A stretch of DNA of 64,000 nucleotides from Elymus sibiricus (GCA_039707655.1 CM077665.1:444105531-444169530); one strand, 5' to 3'. Shown: positions 11,637 through 23,330, counted from the stretch's first letter. The notes: generated by a model from the sequence alone, not told the origin. Made by a program: numbers and translations.

Positions 11637-11654
11637 TCCCCAGCAACGGCGCCA
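11637..11654 (-). other. Primer-binding site, tRNA-Asp type
   Basis: The minus strand reads TGGCGCCGTTGCTGGGGA about 11 bases inside the LTR end. This is the tRNA-Asp complement usual for Athila elements, with one mismatch to the usual form. Confidence 0.8.
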
Positions 11655-11665
11655 GAAAAGAGTCT

Positions 11666-12257
11666 TGATGAACCACAAGTATAGGGGGTCAATCGTAGTC
11701 CTTTCGATAACTAAGAGTGTCAAACCCAACGAGGAGCAGAAGGAAATGACAAGCGGTTTTCAACAAGCTAATTTCTGCAAGCACTGAAATTGTAGGTAAT
11801 AGATAGTTTGATAGCAAGATAATTGGTAACGAGAAAGTAACGGTAACGGTAAATAAAGTGCAGCAAGGTAGCCCAATCCTTTTGTGGCAAAGGACAGGCC
11901 AGAACAGACTCTTATAATTGGCAAAGTGTTCTTGAGGGTACACGGGAATTTCATCTAGTCACTTTTATCATGTTGGTTTGATTTGCGTTTGCTACTTTGA
12001 TAATTTGATATGTGGGTGGGCCGGTGCTTGGGTGCTGTTATTACTTGAACAAACCTCCCACTTATGATTAACCCCCTCGCAAGCATCCGCAACTATGAGA
12101 AAAGTATTAAGATAAAATCTAACCATAGAATTAAACGTTCGGATCCAAATCAGCCCCTTACGAAGTAGCGCATAAACTAGAGTTTAAGCTTCTGTCATTC
12201 TAGCAACCCATCATCTAATAACTACTCCATAATGCATTCCCTTAGGCCCAAGGATGG
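11666..12257 (-). repeat. 5' LTR of the Athila element, inner part
   Basis: Contains the R/U5 side, ending ...TGTGGTTCATCA on minus. It is cut at 12257 by the LARD and resumes at 36206. The 5 bases 12253-12257 (GATGG) are repeated at 36201-36205. Confidence 0.85.
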
Positions 12258-12955
12258 TGTGGCACCCTGATAGAGGGCCGACGCACGCCAGCCCCAGGAT
12301 AAGACCTGGCGCACGCCAAAGACATGATACAGCAAATCCAGGCACAAAAATGGCTTTATTGATTATAATGGAGTATTACAATACTGTTGCTTACAACAAT
12401 ATTACATAACTCCAAGGCTAACTAAAGGGTAGCAGAGGTCTTGGTTTAGCGGCAACGACGTCTCTGGCTGGGCTCCATAACGCACAGGACTGGCTAGGTT
12501 ACGATCTAGCACGACGGATCTTCTCCTGCAACTGGCCACGTGCAAGGCCAGGTGAGTACTTTGAATGTACTCGCAAGACAACCAAATACATAGCATCCAA
12601 ACAAGCAGATAACAAAGCAAGCACTATTGTTAGGGCATATTTCTCCCTTAGTGGTTTTGGTGATTGATGACAATGCTTTTGCGGACTAATCGTGTGCATT
12701 GAGCATTTCAGATATTCCATCACTTGGCACAAGACGATTGATGCCCTTCGATGTATTAGAGTGAAGACGGTTTATTCCTTCGTTAGATTTTCGGTGGACT
12801 TGAGTCGTAGGAAATACCGTACTATCAAGAGGGGGTCCACTTTGGAAAGGTTTGGGTGGAATCAACACGTACACACTTTCATTTGCACCCTTTGTTCCTT
12901 TCCGCATCTTTGGAGTTTCGCCTTCCGTTTCGCAGGAGTGCTCGGACAGCTACCA

Positions 12956-13500
12956 GCGGTAGTACCGCGACTAGCAGTGGTAGTACCGCTTGTAAGCGGT
13001 AGTGCCACTGCCAGTACCGCTCGTACTACCGCCTCGATTCGGGACACGATTTTTCGTGTCGGGTTCAGCGGTAGTCCAGCGGTGGTCCCACTGGCATACT
13101 ACCGCTGACCCCTTTTTGACCCAACCAGGCAAGCGGCAGTAGGAGTCGTAGTACCGCTTGTAAGCGGTAGTACCGCGCCTACCACCGCTGCCAGTTCCGC
13201 TCGTGGCACTGGTCTGCGTAACCTCCTTTGTTTTTCAGCGGTAGTAGAGCGGCAGTGGAGAGCGGCAGTACCGTGCGTAGGCGGTAGTACCGCTGTCTGC
13301 AGCGGTAGTACCGCTGGTGCGGCAGTACCGCTCCTGCTCTGTCCTGCCCTGCTCTCCGAGTGCCCTGTGCTGCAACCCCAGCGGTAGTACCGCTGGGGAG
13401 AGCAGTAATACCGCTCAGGCGGCACTACCGCGCTCTTTTGCACTGCACTTCGTGCACTAACGCCAGGGCGGCAGTACCGCTTGTGAGAGCTGTAGTACCG
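12956..13500 (+). repeat. Array of the palindrome GCGGTAGTACCGC in the 5' LTR
   Basis: Perfect copies start at 12956, 13164, 13281, 13302 and 13381, with many near copies (for example GCGGCAGTACCGC) between them. Arms GCGGTA/TACCGC pair around a single central G. The array is CpG-rich and ends about 50 bp upstream of the TATA box. It matches in kind the CpG-rich palindromic LTR repeats reported for Sireviruses. Confidence 0.9.
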
Positions 13501-13548
13501 CTCTGTGCGGGCTGAAAATCTGGGTAACGGTTGGTTTTGTCCCCCCAC

Positions 13549-13556
13549 TATATAAA
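13549..13556 (+). promoter_or_regulatory. TATA box of the Sirevirus 5' LTR
   Basis: CACTATATAAAGGGG sits just after the palindrome array and is repeated at 24247-24254 in the 3' LTR. Confidence 0.75.
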
Positions 13557-14287
13557 GGGGTCTTCTTCCCCAAGAAGACCACCTCTTCCTCCCCAAACTC
13601 CATTGTTGCTCCAAAAGCTTATTTTCGCCCGATCTCTCTCCCTAGCCAATCAAACTTGTTGATTCTTTAGGGATTGGTTGAGAAGGCCCCGATCTACACT
13701 TCCACCAAGAGAAATTTGATTCCCCCCACTAATCCCTTGCGGATCTTGTTACTCTTGGGTGTTTGAGCACCCTAGATGGTTGAGGTCACCTCAGAGCCAC
13801 ATTCCATTGTGGTGAAGCTCCGTGGTGGTGTTGGGAGCCTCCAATTAAGTTGTGGAGATTGCCCCAACCTTGATTGTAAAGGTTCGGTCGCCGCCTTCAA
13901 GGGCACCACTAGTGGAATCACGGCATCTCGCATTGTGTGAGGGTGTGAGGAGAATACGGTGGCCTTAGTGGCTTCTTGGGGAGCATTGTGCCTCCATACC
14001 GCTCCAACGGATACGTACTTCCTCTCAAAGGGAAGGAACTTCGGTAACACATCCTCGTCTTCACCGGCTCCACTTGTGGTTATTTCTTACCTTTACATTT
14101 TGCTTGCTTTACTTGTGTTGTATCCTTTGCTTGCTTGTGTTGTGATTGTTAGCATCATATAGGTTTCTCACCTAGTTGCACATCTAGACAACCTATTTTG
14201 TTGCTAACCCTAATTTGTTAAGAAAAGCTAAAAATTGGTAGTTGCCTATTCACCCCCCCTCTAGTCAACCATATTGATCCGTTCAAT

Positions 14288-14300
14288 TGGTATCAGAGCC
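14288..14300 (+). other. Primer-binding site, initiator tRNA-Met
   Basis: TGGTATCAGAGCC begins two bases after the LTR end and is the standard Copia PBS. Confidence 0.92.
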
Positions 14301-14336
14301 TCATCTCTTTATTAAGGGTTTCACCACCCGAAGAGT

Positions 14337-16877
14337 ATGGTTGACGACGGGGATCGGGATGAGGAAGTGCCCAAGGCCGTGGAGTTGAACACGGTCACCC
14401 GAGACGTCTTAAATGAAGCTATGGCTTCACTTAAGACGTCTATGACGGCCGAGGTCAAGTCCATGCTTAAAGAACTCCTTGAGGGGTTGAAGTCCACTCC
14501 AAATCCGTTGCTTGTGGTTAATCCCACCGCATCGGCGTCGGAGGCCAATTCCGGCAAGGAAGCGGCTAAAGACACTCAAACATCTTCCCCTCATGGTAAG
14601 AATGGGACGGGAACATATGCCTCGGTTCCCCCTCCCCCGGTCTATGGAGGACCGGTCCCTACACCGCATATTAACAACCTTGGTCCTCCTCCTAAACTTG
14701 TGAAGGGTGATTTTGCTAATTGGGTTTTTCGTATCAAGTCTCATTTGAATCACAGCTCAACAAATCTTTGGAGAATCATCGAGCAAGGCTTCTACCCACA
14801 TGACCCAAGCAACCTCACTCCAAGAGAAGAGGCGGAAAATCAATACAATCACTCCGCATTGTTCATCCTCCAATCCGCAGTGCCTCCCGAAGATCTAGCT
14901 CACTTGCGCCCCTTCTCCCGTGCAAAGGATTGTTGGGAACACATTATATCTTTGTACAAGGGGAGCTCAAGCATTCAACGGTCCAACTTTGAAGTGGTGC
15001 TTGATGAGGCCGATGAGTTTGTGATGAATGAAGATGAGGATCCTCGGGATCTCTACCGGAGATTGACAACTCTTGCGGTCGCTCTTCAAGATCATGGGAG
15101 CAAGGATACAGATGATAATTGGATCAAGCGCAAGTTTCTCAAGGCCATCATGCCATTCAATAAGGCAATGTCCTCCATGATCCGTCAAAGACCGGACTTC
15201 CACACTTTGTCTTCAAGTGAAGTGTTGGATGAGTTTATTGCCATGAACATCATGAACAAGACCGCCGACAATGCTCTAGCTCGTGTCCGGTCAAAGAAAG
15301 GCTCACCCAACCTTGCTTTGAAGGCCAAGAGTATTCCGGAAGAAGAAGAAGAGGAGGAAGAAGAGAGTTGCCCCGAAGACACCAAATATGCTTACCACGA
15401 GCACATGGCTCTTGCGTCAAGGCAATTTTGGGGCAACAAGAGAAACTCAAGGCCCAACTCCTCCAAGAACAACTCAAAGGGCAAGCAACGAGTAAGGACT
15501 TGCTACAATTGTGGCAATGTGAGTCACTTTGTGGTGGATTGTCCGTATGAGAAGAGGGAGGACAATGGTGGCAAGCTCATCCGCAAAGACAAGGCCAAGT
15601 CCTTCCCCAACAAGAACAATTTCAACAAGAAGGTTCCTCCAAAGGGCTTGGTGGTGCAAGAAGAGTACAACTCCGATGATGATGATGATACAAGTGATGA
15701 AGTGTTAGCAACGGCCACCGTGGCCATTGCCACCTCTTCTCCAACCTCGGTGTCTCTCTTCGACGCCCCCAACGAGAACATCGTCCCCAAGTGCCTAATG
15801 GCAAGAGGCGTCAACAAGGTAACCTCAACCTCCAACATCAAAGTTTCCATCTCTCCTAATCCTTCATTGTTGGATTGTGTGGATGATCAAGAGGAGGTGG
15901 AGGTGGATGAGAATGAGTTTGATAAGTTCTTGGGTAAGCTCAAAGGTGAGACCAAGAAGCACTTTGTTGCTCTCTTGGAACAACTTGGTGAGGCCAATGA
16001 TATCATTGAGTCTCACGAGGAGAACATCACTAACTTGGAAGGCCATAGTCGTGACTATGCCGATGAAATTGCGGATCTTTCCATCGCTCTTGAGGAAGAG
16101 CGAGGTCTTCGTTCGGCTCTTGAGGAGTCGCAAAACGTTGACCTTGCTCAACTAAAGAAAGATCAAGATCATGCTCAAGTTCTTGCTCGTGTGCTTAAAT
16201 CCGAGAATGCCGAACTTGGGGTTGGCCATGCTAGACTCAAAGAGGAGTTTGAGCTACTTGACAAGGCTCACAAGGCCTTGAAAGGTGCACATGCTACTCT
16301 CAAGGAGTCTCATGATCAACTCCAAGCGAAGCTCACTAAGGAAATAGCCACTTGTCCTCCTTTTGTTTTAATTGATAATGCCAATGCTACTAACCCTTGT
16401 TGTGAGCATGAGCATCTTGTGGAGGAGAATGCCAAGTTGAAAGAGCAAATCGAGAAAGGCCTTGTGACTTGCATACAAGGCGAGAAGAATCTCAACGAAC
16501 TTTTGAGCAATCAAAAGGAAGTTGTGGCGAAGGAGGGACTTGGGTTTGTGCCCAAGTCAAAGAAGAAGAACAACAACAAGATCAAGAAACCTCTCCCTCT
16601 CAAAGAGGTATTTGTCAAGAAGGGAGAGGGTGCTCATAAGGAGAAGAAGAACAAGGTGGCGGGTGGAAATGTCAAGAAGGACAATCCCACTTCATCGAAC
16701 AAAGCCGGCGACTTTAACCCTTCTTATGTTTTATGCCGTGCTAGTGATGGGCATGTTTATGCCAAATTTGTTGGTTCTTATTATGAGTACATTGAATGGT
16801 CTATTTGGGTTCCTAAGACCCTTGTTACTAACATCAAAGGACCCATTCAAAAATGGGTACCTAAAACCAAGCATTGA
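14337..16877 (+). CDS. gag: Sirevirus gag, 846 aa, intact
   Basis: A single open frame starts 36 bases after the PBS. It has a Copia-type capsid region (UBN2-like, roughly residues 120-330), a Glu run near 340-350, and a CCHC zinc knuckle with C389, C392, H397 and C402. An acidic linker follows, then a long Leu/Glu/Lys coiled coil around 540-720 and a Lys/Asn-rich basic tail. Gag forms the particle that packages element RNA in the cytoplasm. The extended C-terminal coiled coil is a Sirevirus feature; ordinary Copia gags are much shorter. It ends TGA at 16875-16877. Pol lies in another frame, so pol would need recoding or separate expression. Confidence 0.92.
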   Translation: MVDDGDRDEEVPKAVELNTVTRDVLNEAMASLKTSMTAEVKSMLKELLEGLKSTPNPLLVVNPTASASEANSGKEAAKDTQTSSPHGKNGTGTYASVPPPPVYGGPVPTPHINNLGPPPKLVKGDFANWVFRIKSHLNHSSTNLWRIIEQGFYPHDPSNLTPREEAENQYNHSALFILQSAVPPEDLAHLRPFSRAKDCWEHIISLYKGSSSIQRSNFEVVLDEADEFVMNEDEDPRDLYRRLTTLAVALQDHGSKDTDDNWIKRKFLKAIMPFNKAMSSMIRQRPDFHTLSSSEVLDEFIAMNIMNKTADNALARVRSKKGSPNLALKAKSIPEEEEEEEEESCPEDTKYAYHEHMALASRQFWGNKRNSRPNSSKNNSKGKQRVRTCYNCGNVSHFVVDCPYEKREDNGGKLIRKDKAKSFPNKNNFNKKVPPKGLVVQEEYNSDDDDDTSDEVLATATVAIATSSPTSVSLFDAPNENIVPKCLMARGVNKVTSTSNIKVSISPNPSLLDCVDDQEEVEVDENEFDKFLGKLKGETKKHFVALLEQLGEANDIIESHEENITNLEGHSRDYADEIADLSIALEEERGLRSALEESQNVDLAQLKKDQDHAQVLARVLKSENAELGVGHARLKEEFELLDKAHKALKGAHATLKESHDQLQAKLTKEIATCPPFVLIDNANATNPCCEHEHLVEENAKLKEQIEKGLVTCIQGEKNLNELLSNQKEVVAKEGLGFVPKSKKKNNNKIKKPLPLKEVFVKKGEGAHKEKKNKVAGGNVKKDNPTSSNKAGDFNPSYVLCRASDGHVYAKFVGSYYEYIEWSIWVPKTLVTNIKGPIQKWVPKTKH

Positions 16878-16887
16878 TCTCGTGTAG

Positions 16888-19800
16888 GAGTTTGCTTCCG
16901 GTGGAGGATCATGGTTGCTTGATAGTGGAGCAACAAATCATATGACCGGGAGCAAGCATTTGGTGGTGGACGTGCAACCAAGCTCATCTATGCCCACCCA
17001 TGTTCAATTCGGTGATGCCTCAACATCTAAGGTATTGGGTCTTGGCAAGGTTGTGATTTCTCATGATTTATCAATCGAGAAAGTCATGCTTGTTGAGACC
17101 CTTGCATACAATTTACTTTCTGTTCGTCAACTTGCACTTATGGGCTTTGCCACATTCTTTGACCTTGATACCGTGGCCCTTTTGTGGAGCAAGACTCTTA
17201 AAGTAGCTTTTGTTGGGCATGTCGAGAACGGTCTCTATGTGGTTAACTTCTCGGAGCGACCCACTAAGACCGCGACTTGCCTAATGGCTAAAGTTGATGT
17301 GGGGTGGCTTTGGCATCGCCGACTAGCCCATGTCAATATGAGATCTTTGCAAAGTCTCCTCAAGGGGGACCACGTTCGTGGACTAACAAATGTGAGTTTT
17401 GCCAAAGATCGTGCTTGCAGTGCTTGTGTCGAAGGAAAGCTTCATGAGACAACTCACCGACCCACGACTATCATCTACACGAAGAGGCCCTTGGAGCTCC
17501 TTCACATGGATCTATTTGGACCTCCATCCTTTGATAGTCTTGGGGGAAGAAAGTATTGCTTGGTGATTGTGGATGACTATTCAAGATACACTTGGGTATA
17601 TTTCTTCAAGAGGAAGAGCGAGACCCAACAAACCGTCATCGACTTTGCCAATGAAGCTCAACGTCAACATGAGGCAAAGATATTGATGACTAGAAGTGAC
17701 AACGGTACCGAGTTCAAGAACTACACCTTGGATGAGTTTCTTAGTGATGAGGGGATCAAGCATCAATACGCCGCACCATATACCCCTCAACAAAATGGTG
17801 TAGCGGAGAGAAAGAACTGAACGTTGATGGACGCGGCAAGGACCATGATGGCGAAATTCAAGTCTCCGTACAACTTTTGGGCCGAAGCCATCAACACCGC
17901 ATGTCATGCATCCAATCGGCTCTACCTCCGCAAAGGCTTAAACAAGACTCCATATGAGATACTTACCGGTAACAAGCCCAACCTCAAGTACTTTCGGGTG
18001 TTTGGATGTAAGTGTTTCATTCTCAAGAAAGGTACTCGTTTGTCTAAATTCAAATCTAGAGCTCAAGAGGGCATATTTGTTGGTTATGCTACAAACTCTC
18101 ATGCTTACCGTGTCCTCAACAAGTCCAACGGACTTATTGAGGAGACGTGTAACACGGAGTTTGATGAAAATAATGGCTCCCAAGTGGAGCAAAGTGGTCT
18201 GTGTGATGTAGGTGATGAAATTCCTCCCCAAGCCATAAGAAGAATGGGGATTGGTCAAATACTCCCCATTGAGGAACCCCTTGTGGCCGAAGGAGAAGGA
18301 CAATGCTCTACGCAAGTGGAGCCATCACCAACCATTGACCCACACGCTTCCGAAGAACAAACCGAAGGCCCTCAACCAAGTGATCAAGATCAAGGGCAAG
18401 ATCAACCTCAAGATGATGGTGATGCACCAAATGATTCCCAAGATCAAGATCACGACACCGAGCAAGCTCAAGATCAAGGGCAAGCTCATGATCAAGAGCA
18501 AGCTCAAGATGACGCTCAAGATGATCCTCCTCAAGTGACTTCGGAGGTGCTATTGGAGCGTCGTGCCGCCAAGATTGCTTCTAAACTCAAGCATCAACAA
18601 CATGTCTTGGAGAATGTTTATGGAAGCTTGAAAAGAGGGGTAACCACTCGTAGACAATTAACAAACTTTTGTGAGCATCACGCATTTGTTTCTTGTGTTG
18701 AACCCCAAAAGGTACATGAAGCGCTCGAGGACACGGATTGGCTTGAAGCCATGCATGATGAACTCAACAACTTCGAGTGCAACAAAGTGTGGACATTGGT
18801 GCCAAGGCCAATGGAGAATCATAATGTCATTGGAACCAAATGGATCTTCAAGAACAAGCAAGATATGAACGGTGTTGTCACTCGAAACAAGGCAAGATTG
18901 GTGGCACAAGGCTACTCCCAAGTCGAGGGTATCGACTACGGTGAAACCTTTGCTCCCGTTGCTCGTATTGAATCTATTCGTATGTTGCTTGCATATGCTT
19001 CTCATCATGAATTTAAGTTGCAACAAATGGATGTGAAGAGTGCATTTCTTAATGGTCCTCTTAATGAGTTGGTATATGTCAAACAACCCCCGGGGTTCGA
19101 GGATCCCAAGTTCCCCAATCATGTATACAAGCTCGATAAGGCACTCTATGGCCTTAAACAAGCCCCACGTGCGTGGTATGAGAACCTTACCGAGTTGTTG
19201 CAAGACCGTGGGTTTGAAATTGGGAAAATTGATCCCACTCTTTTTACTAAGAGGGTTAAAGGGGATTTGTTCATATGCCAACTATATGTTGACGATATTA
19301 TCTTTGGTTCTCCTAACAAAGCTTTTAATGATGAGTTTGCCGCACTCATGACCGAGAAGTTTGAGATGTCTATGATGGGAGAGTTGAAGTTGTTTCTTGG
19401 GTTCGAAGTCAAGCAAAGAAGAGAAGGAACCTTCATCAACCAAGCCAAATACACCCAAGACATGCTCAAGAGATTCAAGCTAGAAGATGTCAAACCGGCC
19501 AAGACTCCAATGCCTACCAAGTGCCAACTCGACATTGATCCCAATGGTAAAGCGGTGGATCAAAAGGTATATCGTTCCATGATTGGATCCTTGCTTTACC
19601 TTTGTGCATCTAGGATGGATATCATGTTGAGTGTGGGAATGTGTGCACGGTTTCAAGCCGCGCCTAAGGAAAGTCACTTTGTGGCAGTCAAGCGAATCTT
19701 TCGATATTTGGCTCATACCCCAAACTTTGGCTTATGGTATCCCAAAGGAGCAAGCTTTGATCTCATGGGTTATTCGGACTTGGATTGGGCGGGAGACCGT

Positions 19801-20237
19801 GTGGACAGGAAGTCAACCTCTGGAGGGTGCCAATTCCTTGGTCGCTCTTTGGTGAGTTGGTCTTCGAAGAAGCAAAATTGTGTGTCTCTCTCCACCACCG
19901 AGGCTGAGTATGTAGCTGCCGCAAGTTGTTGTGCACAATTGTTATGGATGAGGCAACTTTAAAGGATTACGGTGTCACTTGTGACAAAGTGCCTCTTTTC
20001 TGTGACAATGAAAGTGCAATCAAGATCTCCTTCAATCCGGTGCAACATAGCAAGACGAAGCACATTGAGATTCGTCATCATTTCATCCGGGATCACGTCA
20101 AGCGGGGAGAGATTGATATTATTCATGTAGGAACTCAAGAGCAACTAGCGGATATTTTCATGAAGCCATTGGATGAAGCAAGATTTCACGAGTTAAGGCA
20201 TGAGCTAAATATCATTGATTCGAGCAACGTGTCTTGA
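16888..20237 (+). pseudogene. pol: Sirevirus pol (PR-IN-RT-RH), one nonsense codon and one frameshift
   Basis: The frame opens after TAG at 16885-16887 and has no early ATG. Protease: WLLDSGATNHMTG at about 16912. Integrase: HHCC region (WHRRLAH...CSACVEGK), then catalytic MDLFGP, RSDNGTEF and [23 protein letters not shown] through the YVDD box ([10 protein letters not shown]) near 19290. RNase H: SDLDWAGD and TEAEYVA. Breaks: a TGA at 17818-17820 right after the integrase Glu motif, in the same frame as what follows, and loss of one base near 19957, after which the RNase H tail continues in another frame to TGA at 20235-20237. The TGA sits where Arg is expected, and a CpG transition would explain it. 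The Copia gene order (integrase before RT) is clear. Confidence 0.92.
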
Positions 20238-20979
20238 ATCTCGTCACACCCCACCACATTCATCATGATTATCTTGTTCTAGATGTAGGCATGGACATAG
20301 GGGGAGTGTTGTTCTCTCAATAAACTCTCCCTCCCCCCATTATGCATAAATTGATCAAGTCTTTCACTTTAGCCATTTTTGATGGTTCATGTGCTTCAAA
20401 GATGAGTTTTGGTCATGGGCCCAAGGTTAAAATCTTTGCGGTGCCATACCAATTGACTCAAACATAGGTGGCTTCGGCCACCGCCCTCTCTTTGTGAGTT
20501 TTTGTCGTTAGGGGTTTGTTTGTGCTTTGAGTCACTCCAAGTTTGCTCCTCGCTTTTTCTCTCTTTTTGAACTTGGAGTGTCTCTGCCCATTTGCTGGTG
20601 TCTCGTGTCTCTAGCCCAAGCCATCTAATCTACAACCTCTCTAAATTTGCTTAAGCCATTTTTTTGTCTTGATCCTGCTTGCTCTCGCCTGCGCGGTACT
20701 ACCGCGGTGTCTGGGCGGTACTACCTGGCCTCCTGCCGCGGAGTAGTACCGGGGTGGTACTACCGCTCCTCTGAGCGGTACTACCGCTCCGTGGTGGGTT
20801 TGGGGGGTTATGACTCGGGCAGGGGGAGTTCCAACTCCCCCGTACCCATTCGTCTCTCCCACGCCCTCTCCTCTCACAGGCGACGAACAAGCACTGGTGG
20901 GCCGCCGTCGGGCCGCCGATTCTGTGCCGTCTTCCGTGATTCTGTCCGGTGGGATCGTTCCCCACCTTCTCCTCTTGCC
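20238..20979 (+). other. Leader between pol and the env-position ORF
   Basis: Non-coding. Holds an isolated PPT-like CATAGGGGGAGTG near 20296 and copies of the palindrome with C at its centre (GCGGTACTACCGC at 20693 and 20775). The end is CT-rich and precedes an ATG at 20980. Confidence 0.65.
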
Positions 20980-22786
20980 ATGGATGCCGGTATTGCTCTC
21001 ATTTTCCTCTTCAATGGTTCTATTTTTTGAATCTAGGTTCTAGGGCAATGCGTGTGGCATACGTCGATTTTTTTGATCAAATCAAGGCTTGAGTAGGACG
21101 TAGAAGACTACTAGAATAGGTGGATTGAAGTTTGGTTGGAGGAAATTTGAATTTGGCATCCCCGGTTGTACCAGATCTAGCCGCGGTTGTGGTCAGCCCT
21201 GTGATATTCGCCTCGAGCGGTACTACCGCTTGTAGGCGGCACTACCGCTGCTGATGGACGGTACTACCGCTCAGGGATGTCAACTTCCACTTACCTCGTT
21301 CCAACCTTCACCTCACTTTGTTTCCTTTTTGATTGGCTTATGCAATGATTTACACCTGCTTTTCCCTCGCTCTTTGTTGTGGGTTCCAGGTGATAGTAGT
21401 GCTGGGCATCAGGCCCGTCGCAAGAATCCAGAACGTCCAAGGGGTTCCAAGCGCTATCGCACTTCTGAGGATGCCGGTGGAACTTCGAGTGCTCAGCCAA
21501 TGCAAAGAACCAAGCAACTTGCAAGCAAGCCAAAGGAGAAGGTCAAGTCCGTTACTGAGATGAATGCCAAGGAGTTTTGTATGTTTCGCCGCCGTAACCC
21601 GTACCGTCATGAGCAAGATCCAGCTCTTGTCAATCGTCGCTTCTGGACCAAGCAGCAGCGCTCTATCTATCTGGATGTGCTCAAAGCAAAGAAGAATCTG
21701 TTTGTGTCAGTCAGAACCATTGATTTCCCTCATATGCAGAAGGACATGCCCTACTTTGGAGAGGCTCTTGAGCTGTGCAATCAGCTGGACATCATCAAGG
21801 TTATGGAGTTCAACAAGGATTTTGATGCAGACATCGTGGCTCAGTTCTATGCCACGGTTCACCTCGGTACTGATGTGGAAAGGACTCTGACTTGGATGAC
21901 CAACGGCAAGCTCCTTTCGGTTAAGTGGAAGGCGTTCATGGAACTTTTGGGCTATGATGATAAGGGGCTTGACAACCCGGTTGGATTCCGTCCTCACAAG
22001 GAGGCGGGTGCTACGCACAAGTCTGCTCTCTGGCCCTACAGCACTCTGAAGATTTCTCCAACAACTCAGAAGAAGACTTATGAGCTTAGCCCTTTCCTGG
22101 ACATCCTGCATCACATCTTCAGGCACACTCTCTTCCCTCGGATTGGGAACTTGGATCAGGTACACTCCTACCTAGTGGATTTGCTGCTGTTCTGTCAGAG
22201 TGAGAAGGAGGCCAACACGGGGCAATCTTTGGATGTTTATCACATCATGTGGTTGGAGCTTCTTTCCGCCATCACTGAGCGCAAGTGCCCCATCTATGGC
22301 CCTTACCTGATGCTGCTCATTGAGAAGGCATGGGCCTTCACTTATCCTGATAAGATGTTTGTGACTGGTGACTTGATCTCTCATGAGATCGTACGACTGA
22401 GACAGAAGGAGAACTGGGGCACTCCTGTTCCGAAGACAGAGACTCCTATGGATGAGGATATAGTTGATGATGATGACGAGCCTGACTATGAGCCAGCTGG
22501 AGTGGAGCCATCTTGGGCTAAGAAGCTCAAGTTGAAGATGAAGAAGCTATTCTGTATGGAGGCTCACGGGCAGTACATGGCTCATGTGGCAGAGAAGAAA
22601 TCCCGAGGTCGTGACAAGCTCATCATGAGGCAGCTTGGGGTCGAGGTTGCCAGTGGATCAGAGGATCGGATCACCGATGAGGAGGAGTGGACCACGCAGC
22701 ACTGTCACTGGACGGACTCAGATGTTGATCAGACCACCACTGCTACTGCTGCTGACGAGGACGCAAGCGACCACGGAGAGTATTGA
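20980..22786 (+). CDS. Env-position additional ORF of the Sirevirus, apparently spliced, 468 aa
   Basis: Proposed exon 1 is only 20980-20989 (ATG GAT GCC G). An intron of 400 bp (20990-21389, GTATTG...TTCCAG) leads to exon 2 at 21390-22786. The joint makes a Gly codon and the total is 469 codons. Without splicing the frame opens upstream through low-complexity sequence at 21254. The protein has a basic N-terminal third (KNPERPRGSKR), a globular middle that resembles the 'putative plant transposon protein' domain (PF20167, from memory), an acidic stretch (DIVDDDDEPDYE) and an acidic tail. Exon 2 from GDSSAG on shows no clear signal peptide or membrane segment, so a true envelope role is doubtful. 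The frame is intact while pol is not. Sireviruses such as SIRE1 carry an extra ORF here. Confidence 0.72.
21217..21270 (+). repeat. Palindrome copies inside the predicted intron
   Basis: GCGGTACTACCGC is perfect at 21217-21229, followed by near copies to 21270. It is the same palindrome as in the LTR but with C rather than G at the centre, that is, read from the other strand. Confidence 0.8.
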
Positions 22787-23330
22787 TGATGAGGATCTCC
22801 GGCATTGCTATCACATGTGATCGTTGTTTTACTCTTTGCCCTTTTTGCGTCTCGATGCCAAAGGGGGAGAGAGTTTAGGGATTTGCCGAGTCACGAGTGT
22901 GTCGTATTTGCTTTGCTTTTCTCTCTCGTGAACTATTTTATCGATCGTTTGCTTTGGTTTGTGTTTATGAGACCTGGAGTCTAAGTCATATGGTGTGAGA
23001 CATATGCTACCTTATCCTTCTTTATGTCAAGTACTACGTTAGCTTGTGAGTTATTATGCTTATCTTGTGCCCTATCTTTATGCTCACATGCTATTCCTTG
23101 CATCCCTGTATAACTCTCTTATATTGTTGATGCAAATTTTGCCGGTCTATAAAATATAGGGGGAGTGTTGATCCTAGTGTGTGTGCTTTGCATTCCAAAA
23201 GCATACCTAAATAGTGCACACATCTAGGGGGAGCCCGTCTATATTTTGTAGATGTTGGGTTTGCTTATTATCTCGTTTTATTAATTGTGCAAATCCCGTG
23301 TTGTCATCAATCCACCAAAAAGGGGGAGAT
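22787..23330 (+). other. 3' non-coding region with multiple polypurine-tract motifs
   Basis: The motif AGGGGGAG recurs at about 22862, 23158, 23226 and 23321. The last one, AAAAAGGGGGAGAT at 23317-23330, abuts the 3' LTR and is the functional PPT by position. Multiplied PPT motifs upstream of the 3' LTR are a reported Sirevirus trait. Confidence 0.8.

Larger units (their letters stand above)
12628..14285 (+). repeat. 5' LTR of the Sirevirus
   Basis: Starts TGTTAGGGCA and ends GATCCGTTCA. The middle carries an array of a 13-nt palindrome (see 12956-13500). A TATA box (TATATAAA) lies at 13549-13556, directly after the array, and the leader runs to the PBS. Confidence 0.92.

Noticed and set aside
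12956..13500. CRISPR-like regularly repeated short palindromes
   Set aside because: Spacing is irregular, near copies abound, the DNA is plant LTR, and the array is duplicated in both LTRs with no cas genes.
13099..13614. Long minus-strand ORF (171 codons) and its twin at 23785-24312
   Set aside because: Both are read-through of the palindrome array and LTR leader; the translation is Arg/Ser/Thr/Tyr low complexity.
21254..21389. N-terminal signal peptide of an envelope protein in the unspliced frame
   Set aside because: The hydrophobic stretch (FVSFLIGLCNDLHLLF) lies in the predicted intron, so an envelope claim would rest on intron translation.
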